From contig JAHDGU010000012.1 in assembly GCA_020627535.1 (NCBI GenBank), positions 62,001-126,000 on the forward strand: a stretch of 64,000 bases of DNA, given 5' to 3'. Shown here piece by piece: positions 16,337 through 25,952 of the stretch. The stretch is from Saprospiraceae bacterium (lineage in GTDB: Bacteria; Bacteroidota; Bacteroidia; Chitinophagales; Saprospiraceae). Each line of letters starts with the position of its first letter. Position 1 is the first letter of the stretch. The translations under genes and the position numbers were made by a program. Below the pieces are notes generated by a model. It did not search any database. It worked only from the letters and a program-made list of their open reading frames with translations, and was not told the origin of the DNA.

Positions 16337-18818
16337 TCTGGTACTGAGCTTCTTTCTGTACCTGATTCTTGCACACGGGGCTTTCGCCCAAATGGACTGT
16401 GACCCGGGCGTGAACATCTGCTTGAAAATCATGACGACAGAGCAGGAAGCATTGATCGGCGTCAACGTCGTTATCGATGAAAAATACTACGCGAGTAGTG
16501 ATGCCGAGGGCAGATGTCAGATTCCTGTAACATACCGCTCGGATACCGCATCTATCAGCTTCGTAGGCTTCAAGACTCAGCGGATACCACTAGAGCGACT
16601 CACACGAAGACTGAATATCATTACGATGAAGTCAGACCTCAATGATCTGGGCGAAGTCGTCGTGATAGGTCGCAGAGAGGTGTCGAGGGACAATATAGCA
16701 CAGAAGGTCGAGCTCCTCTCTAGGCCGCAAATAGATCGTGTCCATCCGTCGTCAAGCACAGATATCCTGGAAAAATCAGGTGTCCTTTTTGTACAAAAAT
16801 CTCAGCTCGGTGGAGGTAGTCCAGTGATCCGTGGATTTGAAGCCAATCGAATATTGCTAGTAGTGGATAATGTCCGAATGAATAATGCCATCTACCGCGC
16901 AGGGCATCTACAAAATGCCATCACAGTTGATCCTTACCTGCTTAAGAGGACTGAAGTGCAATTGGGCCCGAGCTCACTGCTCTATGGGAGTGATGCTCTC
17001 GGAGGAGTCGTGCATTTTGTGAGCAAGGATGCTGGCATAGATGTGAGTCAGACAGATGCACGTAGTGAGCTCAGCTATGGCCTCAGCTATGGCTCGGCAG
17101 CTAATGAGCGTGGTGTGCATGTAGACTTCAATATGGGTCGGGCCAAGCTCGGGATACTGACATCGCTGAGCTATGTGGACTTTGATGATCTTAAAGCGGG
17201 CAAAAGATACAGCCGAGACTTTCCGGAGTTCGGGCGCAGAGCGTTTTTTGCCGACAGGCGTATGGGTCGAGATACGATCATTGGCAATGATCGGGATCAT
17301 GTCCAGATAGGTACTGCTTATCATCAGCTAGATCTGACACAAAAGTTTCGCTACTTATATAGCGATGACTGGACCTTCGGGGCCAACTTCCAATTCTCAA
17401 ACTCTAGTGATATTCCTAGATATGATGCGCTGACCGAGCCAGGAACTGCTGATCGATCTCTTCGATGGGCGGACTGGTACTACGGCCCGCAAAGAAGAAG
17501 TTTGACTTCCCTCAATGCTGACTGGCACCGTGCACAGCGATACTGGGACAATGCAAGATTTATCCTCAGCAACCAATTGATCACTGAAGAGCGCAATACG
17601 CGCAGATTTGATAGTGATATTCTCACGAGGAACCAGGAGCGCGTACGGGTGTGGTCGGCTACAGCTGATTTTGAGAAGCAGCTCGATACGATTTTGCTAG
17701 GATCATTGCTGAGATATGGTGCAGATCTGCAGTTCAATCGCGTAAAATCTCAAGTGCGTGAGATCAATATCACGGACTCTACGAGGATGACGCCAGGGCA
17801 GGGGCTCACGAGGTATCCAAGTGAAAAAGCCAATCTGAGCTCTTTTTCCGTCTACGGGATGGCCGAGAACAAGTTTTTGGAAGAGAAACTGCGTGTGCAG
17901 GCAGGCCTCAGACTGGGTGTAGAGTCAATAGCAGTTGCATATCGCGCACATCCGACCATCGAGTGGCCTACAGAGTACCTTGAGGGTGTGACAAGAACAG
18001 TTGGTGTCATCACGGCCAATGCAGGCGCAAAATATCGAATGGATGATCAGCGGACCCTGAGAGCGACCCTCGGCACGGCATATCGCAATCCCAATATCGA
18101 CGACCAGGGTAAGATCCGCATCCGCAACCAGCAGATTCTCATACCCAATCTCACTTTGAAACCTGAGCGCTCGGTCAGCCTAGAGATTGGAGGCGAGCAG
18201 AAACTGAGCTTGCCCTATCCCTTTGGCGCAAGCCGGATCCAACTAGATCTCTTCTATACCCTAGTACACAATGAAATCGTCCGGCAGGCTATGCCCCTTC
18301 CATCTGGCGACACAGTCATCATCAGTGAAGGAGAATCTCTCCAGACCATTGCGCAAGTCAACGCCAATACAGGTCGAATCAGAGGCTGGTTTTTGGGATT
18401 TGATACAGAGCTCATTGATCGACTCGATCTATCGATCCGCTTTAATGCGACGCGTGGGGTCTCAACACTTGAAGATGGCTCAAGACAAGCAGCGGCACAT
18501 ATCCCTCCATTTTTTGGCCTTGTAGAGCTCGGAACGTCATCAGAGAGAGACTGGGATGCGAGGTTGGCGCTGAGGTTCAATGGATCGAAGCGTGCAGAGC
18601 GATTTGCCCCCAATAGCTCTGATAATCTGGAGTTCGCGACAGCTGATGGCAGCCTTGGGTGGATGACATGGAATCTTTACTTCGATTATGATCTATCACG
18701 TAAGCTCAGCGTGTCCGCGGGTCTCGAGAATATTTTTGATCTGCACTATCGCACATTCAGTAGTGGGGTGAGTGCTCCAGGGCGCAACTTCAGTCTGAGA
18801 CTTAGAGGTACCCTCTGA
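16290..18818 (+). CDS. TonB-dependent outer-membrane receptor (haem/siderophore type)
   Basis: The 842-residue receptor has a signal peptide ending at GAFAQ, a carboxypeptidase-regulatory-like domain (about 20-105), a plug domain (SSSTDILEKSGVLFVQKS, GGGSPVIRGFEANRILLVVDNVRMN, RTEVQLGPSSLLYGSDALGG given in pieces at about 150-240) and a 22-strand-type barrel ending in FSLRLRGTL. The plug resembles receptors for haem or haemoproteins, but the ligand is inferred. An in-frame TTG at 16269 exists; ATG 16290 gives a better signal peptide. The start lies inside the histidine kinase gene. The signal-peptide codons contain a copy of the GNRA hairpin motif. Confidence 0.93.
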   Translation: MRVRPFVSSCQKFRPSLVLSFFLYLILAHGAFAQMDCDPGVNICLKIMTTEQEALIGVNVVIDEKYYASSDAEGRCQIPVTYRSDTASISFVGFKTQRIPLERLTRRLNIITMKSDLNDLGEVVVIGRREVSRDNIAQKVELLSRPQIDRVHPSSSTDILEKSGVLFVQKSQLGGGSPVIRGFEANRILLVVDNVRMNNAIYRAGHLQNAITVDPYLLKRTEVQLGPSSLLYGSDALGGVVHFVSKDAGIDVSQTDARSELSYGLSYGSAANERGVHVDFNMGRAKLGILTSLSYVDFDDLKAGKRYSRDFPEFGRRAFFADRRMGRDTIIGNDRDHVQIGTAYHQLDLTQKFRYLYSDDWTFGANFQFSNSSDIPRYDALTEPGTADRSLRWADWYYGPQRRSLTSLNADWHRAQRYWDNARFILSNQLITEERNTRRFDSDILTRNQERVRVWSATADFEKQLDTILLGSLLRYGADLQFNRVKSQVREINITDSTRMTPGQGLTRYPSEKANLSSFSVYGMAENKFLEEKLRVQAGLRLGVESIAVAYRAHPTIEWPTEYLEGVTRTVGVITANAGAKYRMDDQRTLRATLGTAYRNPNIDDQGKIRIRNQQILIPNLTLKPERSVSLEIGGEQKLSLPYPFGASRIQLDLFYTLVHNEIVRQAMPLPSGDTVIISEGESLQTIAQVNANTGRIRGWFLGFDTELIDRLDLSIRFNATRGVSTLEDGSRQAAAHIPPFFGLVELGTSSERDWDARLALRFNGSKRAERFAPNSSDNLEFATADGSLGWMTWNLYFDYDLSRKLSVSAGLENIFDLHYRTFSSGVSAPGRNFSLRLRGTL
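16378..16393 (-). repeat. GNRA hairpin motif copy
   Basis: On the minus strand ATTT-GGGC-GAAA-GCCC, in the signal-peptide codons of the TonB receptor (GAFAQM). Confidence 0.65.
18222..18234 (+). repeat. GNRA hairpin motif copy
   Basis: TTT-GGC-GCAA-GCC in the barrel-coding part of the TonB receptor. Confidence 0.5.
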
Positions 18819-18912
18819 ATTCCCTCGCCATAGCTCGCTATGACTCGTCAACGAAGCACCAGACTCTGTTGCACAAATCCACTATCCATCGAAGCCTAAT
18901 GCACGAATCGGG

Positions 18913-19800
18913 CTAGAAAAGAAACATCAGAGAAAACTGAAAGACCCTATTCTTGTCCTTGTCATCCGGCCTGAATATCAGCTCATCACCATCATCAATC
19001 TCAGCTTGAGAGATATCCACTTCGCCGTTAGTTACATCACTGAGTCCGTGATGATATCTCACACCCAGTGACAATCCTTTGTTGGGATAAAACTGCAAGC
19101 CCCCTACTAGAGCCATCTCAAATCTTTTGTAGAGACTGGACTGGGTAAACTGATTTTGTAATGGTGGGTAGTCAAAGTAGGCCAATGGTACACGTGGGAT
19201 CAGCACTTCTGTGCCATTTTGATCGACTCTGATGACTCCTTCGAGTTCATTGAACTCTTGGGGCTTGTCTCCGAGGTAGTTGTAGTTGAGTAACTGCTCA
19301 AATCTCTTGACCTCAGCACCACTACCTTCGGTAAATCCATTGAACTGACGGATTCCTGAAGCCTTGGAGCCGAGAAGCAAACCGACATTGATACCACCAT
19401 TGACCTCAAGCTTACCAAAGCGATAGTAGCTCATGATCGGAATGTCGAGGTAGGTGTTGTTGATGTCTAGCTCGATAAGCTTATTTCCTCTTGCTACAAG
19501 TTCTTCTGTAGGGATCAAGAAAAAGTACCCGAGTCCGTCATACTTGTACTTGCTGGATTTCTGGGAGTAAAGCAGCTCAGATCTGAAACCAAAGAGGTCT
19601 GTCACCTCGAAGTTGAAGACCACTCCAATCTGAAAGCCTGTACTAGAAGTGTACTCTTCAAGCAGCTCTGAGTCTACCATCTCTGATGGACCGTCCAGCT
19701 TACCGAGTGTAAGACCAGCTTTGAATCCCAGACCTATCTGGGCAGAGATCACTTGCAAGCTGCAAAGGAGTATGAGGATTACAACAAGGCTTTTTTTCAT
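18913..19800 (-). CDS. PorT-type outer-membrane beta-barrel protein
   Basis: The 295-residue protein has a signal peptide (MKKSLVVILILLCSLQVISAQ) followed directly by a first strand (IGLGFKAGLTLGKL), then alternating strands to a final FQFSLMFLF. This is the pattern of PorT/OmpW-like barrels of the phylum, which often have no known cargo. It stands alone, convergent with the TonB receptor; 94 bp separate them, with a small CATAG/CTATG stem at 18830-18843 and no T-run. Confidence 0.82.
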   Translation of the reverse strand: MKKSLVVILILLCSLQVISAQIGLGFKAGLTLGKLDGPSEMVDSELLEEYTSSTGFQIGVVFNFEVTDLFGFRSELLYSQKSSKYKYDGLGYFFLIPTEELVARGNKLIELDINNTYLDIPIMSYYRFGKLEVNGGINVGLLLGSKASGIRQFNGFTEGSGAEVKRFEQLLNYNYLGDKPQEFNELEGVIRVDQNGTEVLIPRVPLAYFDYPPLQNQFTQSSLYKRFEMALVGGLQFYPNKGLSLGVRYHHGLSDVTNGEVDISQAEIDDGDELIFRPDDKDKNRVFQFSLMFLF

Positions 19801-19870
19801 CTTTTTAGTTTTGCCAATTGACTTACGAAAATATCACAAGTTTTATTGAGTAACTCCAGGGCATTAAGAC

Positions 19871-20563
19871 ATGAGTACAAGAAACAAGCTTCAAAAATTT
19901 GCTGAAGTCCTCAGCTTCTCACAGGTGGTGCAGAGCTTTGATCCCTCCATTGATGTCCTCATCGGCAAGGATCACCAGGAGGTAAAGCGCAAAGGTGTAT
20001 GGTGTCCAGAGCAATATGGCAATGACAATCCGCTGGTCCTAGAGCTCGCCTGTGGTAGAGGAGAGTACGCGATAGGTCTGGCACAGCTGTATCCAGATAA
20101 AAACTTTCTCGGGGTCGATGTCAAAGGGGCAAGGATATGGCGCGGTGCCAAAAACGCTATCGAACTTTCGCTGGGTAACGTGGCATTTCTCCGGTGTCGC
20201 ATCGAAGGGATCTCCAAGTACTTTGGTGAGGCTGAGGTAGATGAAATCTGGATCACTTTTCCAGATCCATTTCTCAAAGACAAGAAGAGCAACCGGCGGC
20301 TCAGTTCGCCACATTTTCTAGATCAGTATCGCAAGATCCTCAAACCAGGAGGTATCATCCATCTCAAGACTGATGAGCCTGTGCTCTACGAGTACACACT
20401 AGAGATTCTTGCTGAGCAGTCTGACGTAGAATTGATATTTCACAGTCCGGATCTCTATGCGGAGAAGGAGCTGCATCCAGAGTGGCAGATTAAGACCTAC
20501 TATGAGCAGTTGCACATCGCGGATGGGCAACAGATCTGTCTGGTGGAGTGGAGATTCACCTAG
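19871..20563 (+). CDS. trmB: tRNA (guanine46-N7)-methyltransferase
   Basis: The enzyme transfers a methyl group from SAM to N7 of G46 in the tRNA variable loop. The 230 residues contain the SAM-binding LELACGRGEYAIGLA (about 57-71), the acidic strand FLGVDVKGARIWRGAK, the catalytic region WITFPDPFLKDKKSNRRL (about 136-153) and LKPGGIIHLKTDEP. Length and motifs are normal for TrmB. Confidence 0.95.
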   Translation: MSTRNKLQKFAEVLSFSQVVQSFDPSIDVLIGKDHQEVKRKGVWCPEQYGNDNPLVLELACGRGEYAIGLAQLYPDKNFLGVDVKGARIWRGAKNAIELSLGNVAFLRCRIEGISKYFGEAEVDEIWITFPDPFLKDKKSNRRLSSPHFLDQYRKILKPGGIIHLKTDEPVLYEYTLEILAEQSDVELIFHSPDLYAEKELHPEWQIKTYYEQLHIADGQQICLVEWRFT

Positions 20564-20607
20564 CTCATACAGCAACTAGAGATGACAAAGATCATATGTG
20601 AGGATGA

Positions 20608-21648
20608 TCATTCAGTATCATCAAAGTGTCTCCAGCCTTGAGCTTGGAGATCATGTTCATTGCCAGAGGACGTCACGAGCTTGAGACCATAGTCAGCAGG
20701 CATGATCTCTCCGATGACGCTGATATCATCAAGGTCATGGAGATCTTCCTCATACTTGCGATCTACTGTGAAGAGTATCTCGTAGTCTTCGCCACCATTG
20801 AGCGCACAGGTCGATGGGTCTATTTGAAACTTGAGCGCCATCATCTTGGCTTCTTCATGGATCGGAATCCACTCTTCTACGATCTTAGCTCCCACCTCAC
20901 TTTGTCTTGCGATGTGCATCAGATCTGAACTAAGACCATCTGAGACGTCTATCATGGAGGAGGGCAAGATGTTGAGATTTTGAAGGTTGATGCCCAGGTC
21001 CCGTCTTGCCATGGGCTTGAGTTGACGCTGGACGATGTAGGTCTGGCCTTCTAGATCGGGTTGTATCTCAGGATTTTCAAGATAGATTTGCTTTTCTCGC
21101 TCTAGCAATTGAAGGCCGAGGTAAGCAGCACCAAGATCGCCCGTGACACAAATGAGATCTCCGACCTTGGCACCATTGCGATAGACGAGTTTCTCGCGCG
21201 GGGCTTGACCGATCGCAGTGATGCTGATGATCAGTCCACTCATACTTGATGTGGTGTCACCACCGACGATATCAACGCCATATTCGTATGCAGCCGCTTG
21301 GATGCCTCTGTAGAGTTCCTCGACTGCCTCGACCGAGAATCTATTGGATAAGGCGAGCGAGACAGTGATTTGTGTAGCCATGGCATTCATGGCATAGAGA
21401 TCTGAGAGGTTTACCATTACAGCTTTGTAGCCGAGATGCTTGAGAGGAGTGTAGCCAAGATCAAAATGGATACCTTCGACAAGTAGATCTGTCGAGATGA
21501 CAGAGCAAAAACTGCCCATATCAAGTACTGCAGCATCGTCTCCTATCGACTTCACGGTACTTGATCGCAGCGCTGAGATTCCATCAGTGAGTTTTTCGAT
21601 GAGGCCAAATTCTCCAATGGCACCGATAGGGGTTGATTTATGATCCAT
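20608..21648 (-). CDS. thiL: Thiamine-phosphate kinase
   Basis: This enzyme phosphorylates thiamine monophosphate to the coenzyme thiamine diphosphate. The PurM/ThiL-type sequence of 346 residues shows SIGDDAAVLDMG near 40, DLLVEGIHFDL, a metal-binding VGGDTTSS (about 126-133), VTGDLGAAYLGLQLL, DVSDGLSSDLMHIA (about 241-254) and LNGGEDYEILFTV. No TPP riboswitch-like element or other thi gene is nearby. The DUF4834-like gene lies 33 bp upstream on the same strand. Confidence 0.95.
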   Translation of the reverse strand: MDHKSTPIGAIGEFGLIEKLTDGISALRSSTVKSIGDDAAVLDMGSFCSVISTDLLVEGIHFDLGYTPLKHLGYKAVMVNLSDLYAMNAMATQITVSLALSNRFSVEAVEELYRGIQAAAYEYGVDIVGGDTTSSMSGLIISITAIGQAPREKLVYRNGAKVGDLICVTGDLGAAYLGLQLLEREKQIYLENPEIQPDLEGQTYIVQRQLKPMARRDLGINLQNLNILPSSMIDVSDGLSSDLMHIARQSEVGAKIVEEWIPIHEEAKMMALKFQIDPSTCALNGGEDYEILFTVDRKYEEDLHDLDDISVIGEIMPADYGLKLVTSSGNEHDLQAQGWRHFDDTE

Positions 21649-21664
21649 GCTTGTGTGGTTTAGT

Positions 21665-21678
21665 ATTTTGGCGACAGC
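21665..21678 (+). repeat. GNNA-type hairpin motif copy
   Basis: TTTT then GGC-GACA-GCC on the + strand, in the gap between thiL and the DUF4834-like gene. The loop GACA departs from strict GNRA. Confidence 0.4.
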
Positions 21679-21681
21679 CTT

Positions 21682-21840
21682 TCAATCAACTTCTTCATAG
21701 TCGATGTAGTCGGCATCATCGGAGCTAGCTTGTTTGCCAGAGTTCTTGATGTTTCTTTTTGGGCTTTCGCCAAAAAGTGCTGATGGACGAACCAGCTTGT
21801 AGATAGCGTAAGCCACGACTAGCAATACGAGGAATTTCAT
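21682..21840 (-). CDS. DUF4834-like small membrane protein
   Basis: A 52-residue frame too short for most callers: a hydrophobic N-terminal helix (MKFLVLLVVAYAIYKLVRP), a polar middle and an acidic end (DDADYIDYEEVD). The single N-terminal helix and a terminal YxDYEE(V/I)D tail match the DUF4834 family of Bacteroidota; its function is unknown. It reads in the same direction as thiL, 33 bp upstream. The codons for FGESP contain a hairpin-motif copy. Confidence 0.75.
   Translation of the reverse strand: MKFLVLLVVAYAIYKLVRPSALFGESPKRNIKNSGKQASSDDADYIDYEEVD
21762..21775 (-). repeat. GNRA hairpin motif copy
   Basis: On the minus strand TTTT-GGC-GAAA-GCC, in the sense strand of the DUF4834-like gene. 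Confidence 0.65.
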
Positions 21841-21940
21841 AGCTGTCAGTTAAGTTGCGTTAAAGTAGTGCAAGGTCTGAGAAGCCATACTTTGTCCATG
21901 GTGGCTCGCTCTACTTTAGTGGTGTCAAAGGTACATTTAG

Positions 21941-21948
21941 TACTTTTG
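21941..21948 (+). promoter_or_regulatory. Candidate -7 box of the DUF2723 operon
   Basis: TACTTTTG matches TAnnTTTG and lies 52 nt upstream of the DUF2723 gene start, predicting a leader of about 45 nt. No clear -33 box. Confidence 0.45.
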
Positions 21949-21999
21949 CCGCTAGCTTATTGAATCAACAATCGTCCTTCATTTCCCAACCATAGAGAG

Positions 22000-24900
22000 A
22001 TGTCTCAATTCAAAAAAATTGTCAATCTGACAGGTCTGGTGGTTTTCGCCATCAGTATGGTCGTATACATCATGTCCGTCGAGCGATCCGGTAGTCTGTG
22101 GGACTGCGGAGAGTTTATCCTCGGGGCATACAAGATGCAAGTAGTTCACCCTCCGGGAGCCCCATTGTTTTTGATGACAGGACGACTATTTGCCTGGCTA
22201 GGTGATATCTTCTCGTCCAATCCTGAGCACATTGCATTTGCGGTTAATCTGATGTCTGGTCTCTTCTCCGCACTTGCTGCGATGATGATCGGATGGATCA
22301 CCATGATCCTAGGCAAGCTAAGTCTGGTCGGTCGAGATGGTGAGCTCACTGAAGGACAGCTGTATGCGCTTTCGGGAGCAGGACTTGCGGCAGGACTTGC
22401 GACTGCTTTTACCACGAGTATCTGGTTTTCAGCCGTAGAAGGAGAGGTATACGCGATGTCGACATTCTTCTCTGTACTCACTTTTTGGGCTATGGTGAAG
22501 TGGTACAATCTTGCTGATGAGCCACACAATGATCGCTGGGTCGTGTTTTCTATTTATGCCGCGGGACTCTCGCTTGGTGTTCACCTTCTGAGTTTGCTAG
22601 CATTCCCAGTACTTGCCGTATTGTACTACTTTAAAAAGTACAAGGAGACTACAGCAACTGGGGTTGTCCTTAGTTTCTTGGCGGGTGTGGCTCTTGTAGG
22701 ATTTGTACAGAAAGTGATCATCGTAGGATTGCCGATCATGTGGAGCAAGTTTGAGGTCTTGATGGTCAACAACTTTGGCCTACCACCTCATACGGGCTTG
22801 ATACCGACCATATTGCTCATTGCCGCGGCCTCTTGGGCAGTACTCAGATACTCGCATCAGACTAGAAATGCTATCCTCCAACAAGTGATGGTGGCAGTAG
22901 TCCTATTGATCATCAGCTTTAGTTCGATGGGCAGCGTCGTCATACGGGCCAATGCCAATCCTCCGGTGAATATGAATGCTCCTACCAATGTGATGAGACT
23001 CATTCCATATCTCAATCGTGAGCAATATGGAGAGAGACCACTTGTGTATGGACCGACATTCGAGGCATCCCCAGATAAGTATGATACCAAAGAGCGCTAC
23101 CAGCTGGTAGACGGTGAGTACAAGAAGATTGACAAGAAGATTACGCCGATCTACAAGAGTAGAGATAAACAGCTCTTTCCACGAATGGCTGATGGTAGTC
23201 AAGGGAGGCCTGGCCTCTATCGTCGATGGGTAAATAAGGAAAGAGGAAAAATCACTCTGGCAGATAATATCAAGTATTTCCTCAAGTATCAGGTAGGATG
23301 GATGTATGTCAGATATTTCATGTGGAACTTTTCTGGACGCCAAAATGGTGCTCAGGGCTACTACAGCTGGGATCCATCAGATGGAAGATGGATCACTGGA
23401 ATCGGTCCAGTAGATGGTTTTTTGACGCACAATCAATCCGATCTGCCGAGCAGGATGAAGGAGCACCAAGCACGCAATCGCTACTTCCTGCTTCCATTCA
23501 TATTCGGTTTCCTTGGTCTGCTATACCACTATCGCAAGCGCAAGAAGGAGTTCTTTGCACTTCTCGGTCTGTTTTTCATCACAGGTATAGGAATCATTCT
23601 TTATACCAATCAGCCACCTAATGAGCCTAGAGAGCGTGACTACGTGCTTGTAGGATCATTTTTCACCTACTGTGTCTGGATCGGTATGGGTGTATTGGCG
23701 ATCAAAGACCTATTGATCAAGCGTATGGCTAATCATAAGGTCGCTGCGCTGATCGCATCGGCAATTGTGCTCACAGCACCGATGGTGATGCTGGTGCAAA
23801 ACTTTGATGATCACACCAGAAAGGATCTCAAGGCGGCTCGTGACTACGCCAGTAATTTCCTCAACTCTGTAGAAGAGAATGCAATCATATTTACATACGG
23901 TGACAATGACACATATCCTTTGTGGTATGCACAAGAAGTGGAAGGCATACGTACAGATGTGCGAGTAGTCAATCTCAGCTTGATCGCGGTAGACTGGTAC
24001 ATCAATCAGATGAGACGACGGGTCAATGATAGCCCTGCGATCAAGCTCACCATACCAGAGAGATCCTATCTAGGGCCTGATCGCAACCAGATCTTCTATC
24101 CATACCCCGATACACAGCCAGATCGAGGGATGCTTGCCAAGGACGCTCTCAAGTTTGTAGGGGAATCCCATCCTAAGACTGTCGGAGGTTATAGCATGGT
24201 CTCCTATCTGAGATCAAGAAAACTTAGGATCCCTATTGATCAAAACTACGTAGACCGATCTGGGATGTTTAGCCCAGGCAACGATCAAGGTTTGGTCAAT
24301 GAGCTCATGGTGGATTTTGGCAATCGGAGCTATATCACCAAGGACGATCTTGCCATCTTAGATGTCATCGCTTCAAATATCAACGAAAGACCTATCTACT
24401 TCTCAGTCACATGTCAACCCAAGAAAATGCTTGGCTTGAGAGACTATATGCAGTTGGAAGGTCTCGCTCTCAGAGTCGTACCAAAGAAGACACCTACGGA
24501 GCAAAACCTCATCTACTTCTTCGGCGATATTGATGTCGCGAAGATGTACGACAATGTCGTCAACAAGTGGAAGTGGGGCAACTTCGATAAGAAGAAGATG
24601 TTTGCCACATCAAGCCTCAATGCTACATTGCAAGCGCACAAATTGACGATGTCAAGACTTGTAAGGGAATTGACACTGAGTGGTCAGCGACAGCAAGCTG
24701 CTACTGTGGCGCAGGAGTACTTCACAGCCTTCCCCCACATGAATTTTAAGTACGATAGCTACGCAGTACCCTTCATTGAGGCATTGATCAATAATGGTAA
24801 TCTTGATGAGGCCAAGAATCACATCAGACTGCTGGCTGGTGAGTTGCAAGAGTATATGGATTTCTACAGTTCGCTCGACCCAGATGATCTGACAGAAGGC

Positions 24901-25041
24901 TTCAGGAATGATTACACCTTTGATCTGCGAGCCGTGACAGAGTCTCTTCAGCTTGCTCGTGGTACACAGGATCAAGCCTTCATCGATGAGATTACAGGAC
25001 TCGTTGGCAGATATCAGAGTACGAATCTTCTAAGAGGCTAG
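22000..25041 (+). CDS. DUF2723 polytopic membrane protein (probable GT-C glycosyltransferase)
   Basis: The 1013-residue protein has about a dozen N-terminal membrane helices and a soluble C-terminal third. The conserved block after helix 1, ERSGSLWDCGEFILGAYKMQ then VHPPGAPLF (about 29-58), is the DUF2723 hallmark and contains the acidic pair expected of GT-C enzymes that use lipid-linked sugars. A role in protein or lipid glycosylation is inferred from family. The C-terminal region after about 600 (FTYGDNDTYPLWYAQEVEGIRTD) is also conserved. It is followed after 5 bp by a methyltransferase gene. Confidence 0.9.
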   Translation: MSQFKKIVNLTGLVVFAISMVVYIMSVERSGSLWDCGEFILGAYKMQVVHPPGAPLFLMTGRLFAWLGDIFSSNPEHIAFAVNLMSGLFSALAAMMIGWITMILGKLSLVGRDGELTEGQLYALSGAGLAAGLATAFTTSIWFSAVEGEVYAMSTFFSVLTFWAMVKWYNLADEPHNDRWVVFSIYAAGLSLGVHLLSLLAFPVLAVLYYFKKYKETTATGVVLSFLAGVALVGFVQKVIIVGLPIMWSKFEVLMVNNFGLPPHTGLIPTILLIAAASWAVLRYSHQTRNAILQQVMVAVVLLIISFSSMGSVVIRANANPPVNMNAPTNVMRLIPYLNREQYGERPLVYGPTFEASPDKYDTKERYQLVDGEYKKIDKKITPIYKSRDKQLFPRMADGSQGRPGLYRRWVNKERGKITLADNIKYFLKYQVGWMYVRYFMWNFSGRQNGAQGYYSWDPSDGRWITGIGPVDGFLTHNQSDLPSRMKEHQARNRYFLLPFIFGFLGLLYHYRKRKKEFFALLGLFFITGIGIILYTNQPPNEPRERDYVLVGSFFTYCVWIGMGVLAIKDLLIKRMANHKVAALIASAIVLTAPMVMLVQNFDDHTRKDLKAARDYASNFLNSVEENAIIFTYGDNDTYPLWYAQEVEGIRTDVRVVNLSLIAVDWYINQMRRRVNDSPAIKLTIPERSYLGPDRNQIFYPYPDTQPDRGMLAKDALKFVGESHPKTVGGYSMVSYLRSRKLRIPIDQNYVDRSGMFSPGNDQGLVNELMVDFGNRSYITKDDLAILDVIASNINERPIYFSVTCQPKKMLGLRDYMQLEGLALRVVPKKTPTEQNLIYFFGDIDVAKMYDNVVNKWKWGNFDKKKMFATSSLNATLQAHKLTMSRLVRELTLSGQRQQAATVAQEYFTAFPHMNFKYDSYAVPFIEALINNGNLDEAKNHIRLLAGELQEYMDFYSSLDPDDLTEGFRNDYTFDLRAVTESLQLARGTQDQAFIDEITGLVGRYQSTNLLRG

Positions 25042-25046
25042 TAGGC

Positions 25047-25949
25047 GTGCTGTTGACGAAAGGGGATAAATGTCCTGCATGTGGAGCCAATGACTGGACA
25101 CCAGAAGAGGTCATCATCGACCACTCTGTCTCAGGTAAGAAGTTTCATCTTCTGACATGTAACGCTTGCAATCTACGTGTGACCTCAGATGCCCCAGCTC
25201 AGGACGAGATCGGTCCGTACTATCAGTCTGAGGACTACATTTCCCACTCGGATGTCAAGAAAGACTTGAAGGATAAGCTCTATCATCGAGCGCGCTCCAT
25301 CATGCTAGGCGCCAAGGCGAGGTGGGTGGAATCTGCAGTGCCAGGAGGAAAGGCTTCAAGAAAGCTATTGGATGTAGGTTGCGGTACAGGATATTTTGCT
25401 CAGCATATGCAGGAGAGATCTTGGTCTGTGCTAGGTCTAGAACCTGATGATGGCGCTAGAGGCCTTGCGGCCAAACGTGGGCTAGAGGTAAAATCCGATA
25501 CAGCCCTCATGGATCTTCATGTCAAAGAATATGACGCCATCACGATGTGGCACGTCCTCGAACATGTCCATCGACTCGATGACTACTTACAGAAGTACCA
25601 AGATCTCTTACGAGATGATGGCGTACTTGTCATTGCCGTACCCAATCATACTTCGTATGATGCAAAATACTATGGCCTGGCATGGGCTGCCTATGATGTG
25701 CCCAGGCATCTATGGCATTTTAGTCCACAGAGTATGGAGTCCTTTTTGCGGAAGCATGGATTCAATCTCAAAGCCAAGAAGCGAATGCTCCTTGATCCAT
25801 TTTACGTAAGTCTACTGAGCGAAAAATATAAGAACGGCAGTCCAAGTCTTCTCAAAGCAGGTCTCAGAGGTCTGAGGTCCACGATGACTAGCTTTGCAGA
25901 CAAGGACAAGTCGAGTTCGCTTGTCTATATCGCACAAAAGCAATCATAG
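25047..25949 (+). CDS. Class I SAM methyltransferase with N-terminal zinc ribbon
   Basis: The 300-residue protein begins with a zinc-ribbon-like pair of CxxC motifs (CPACGA, about 9-14, and CNACNL, about 35-40), then a methyltransferase domain with LLDVGCGTGYFAQHMQ (about 105-120), VLGLEPDDGAR, and MWHVLEHVHRLDDYL. The WHVLEH motif is typical of the Methyltransf_23 type that acts on sugars or lipid-linked intermediates. GTG 25047 is the best start. Placement just after DUF2723 fits a glycan-modification role, unproven. Confidence 0.88.
   Translation: MLLTKGDKCPACGANDWTPEEVIIDHSVSGKKFHLLTCNACNLRVTSDAPAQDEIGPYYQSEDYISHSDVKKDLKDKLYHRARSIMLGAKARWVESAVPGGKASRKLLDVGCGTGYFAQHMQERSWSVLGLEPDDGARGLAAKRGLEVKSDTALMDLHVKEYDAITMWHVLEHVHRLDDYLQKYQDLLRDDGVLVIAVPNHTSYDAKYYGLAWAAYDVPRHLWHFSPQSMESFLRKHGFNLKAKKRMLLDPFYVSLLSEKYKNGSPSLLKAGLRGLRSTMTSFADKDKSSSLVYIAQKQS
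25461..25475 (-). repeat. GNRA hairpin motif copy
   Basis: On the minus strand TTT-GGCC-GCAA-GGCC; inside the methyltransferase gene. Four-pair stem with GCAA loop. Confidence 0.6.
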
Positions 25950-25952
25950 CAC

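Noticed and set aside
18830-18843. CATAG/CTATG stem between convergent genes as a terminator
   Set aside because: No T-run on either strand.
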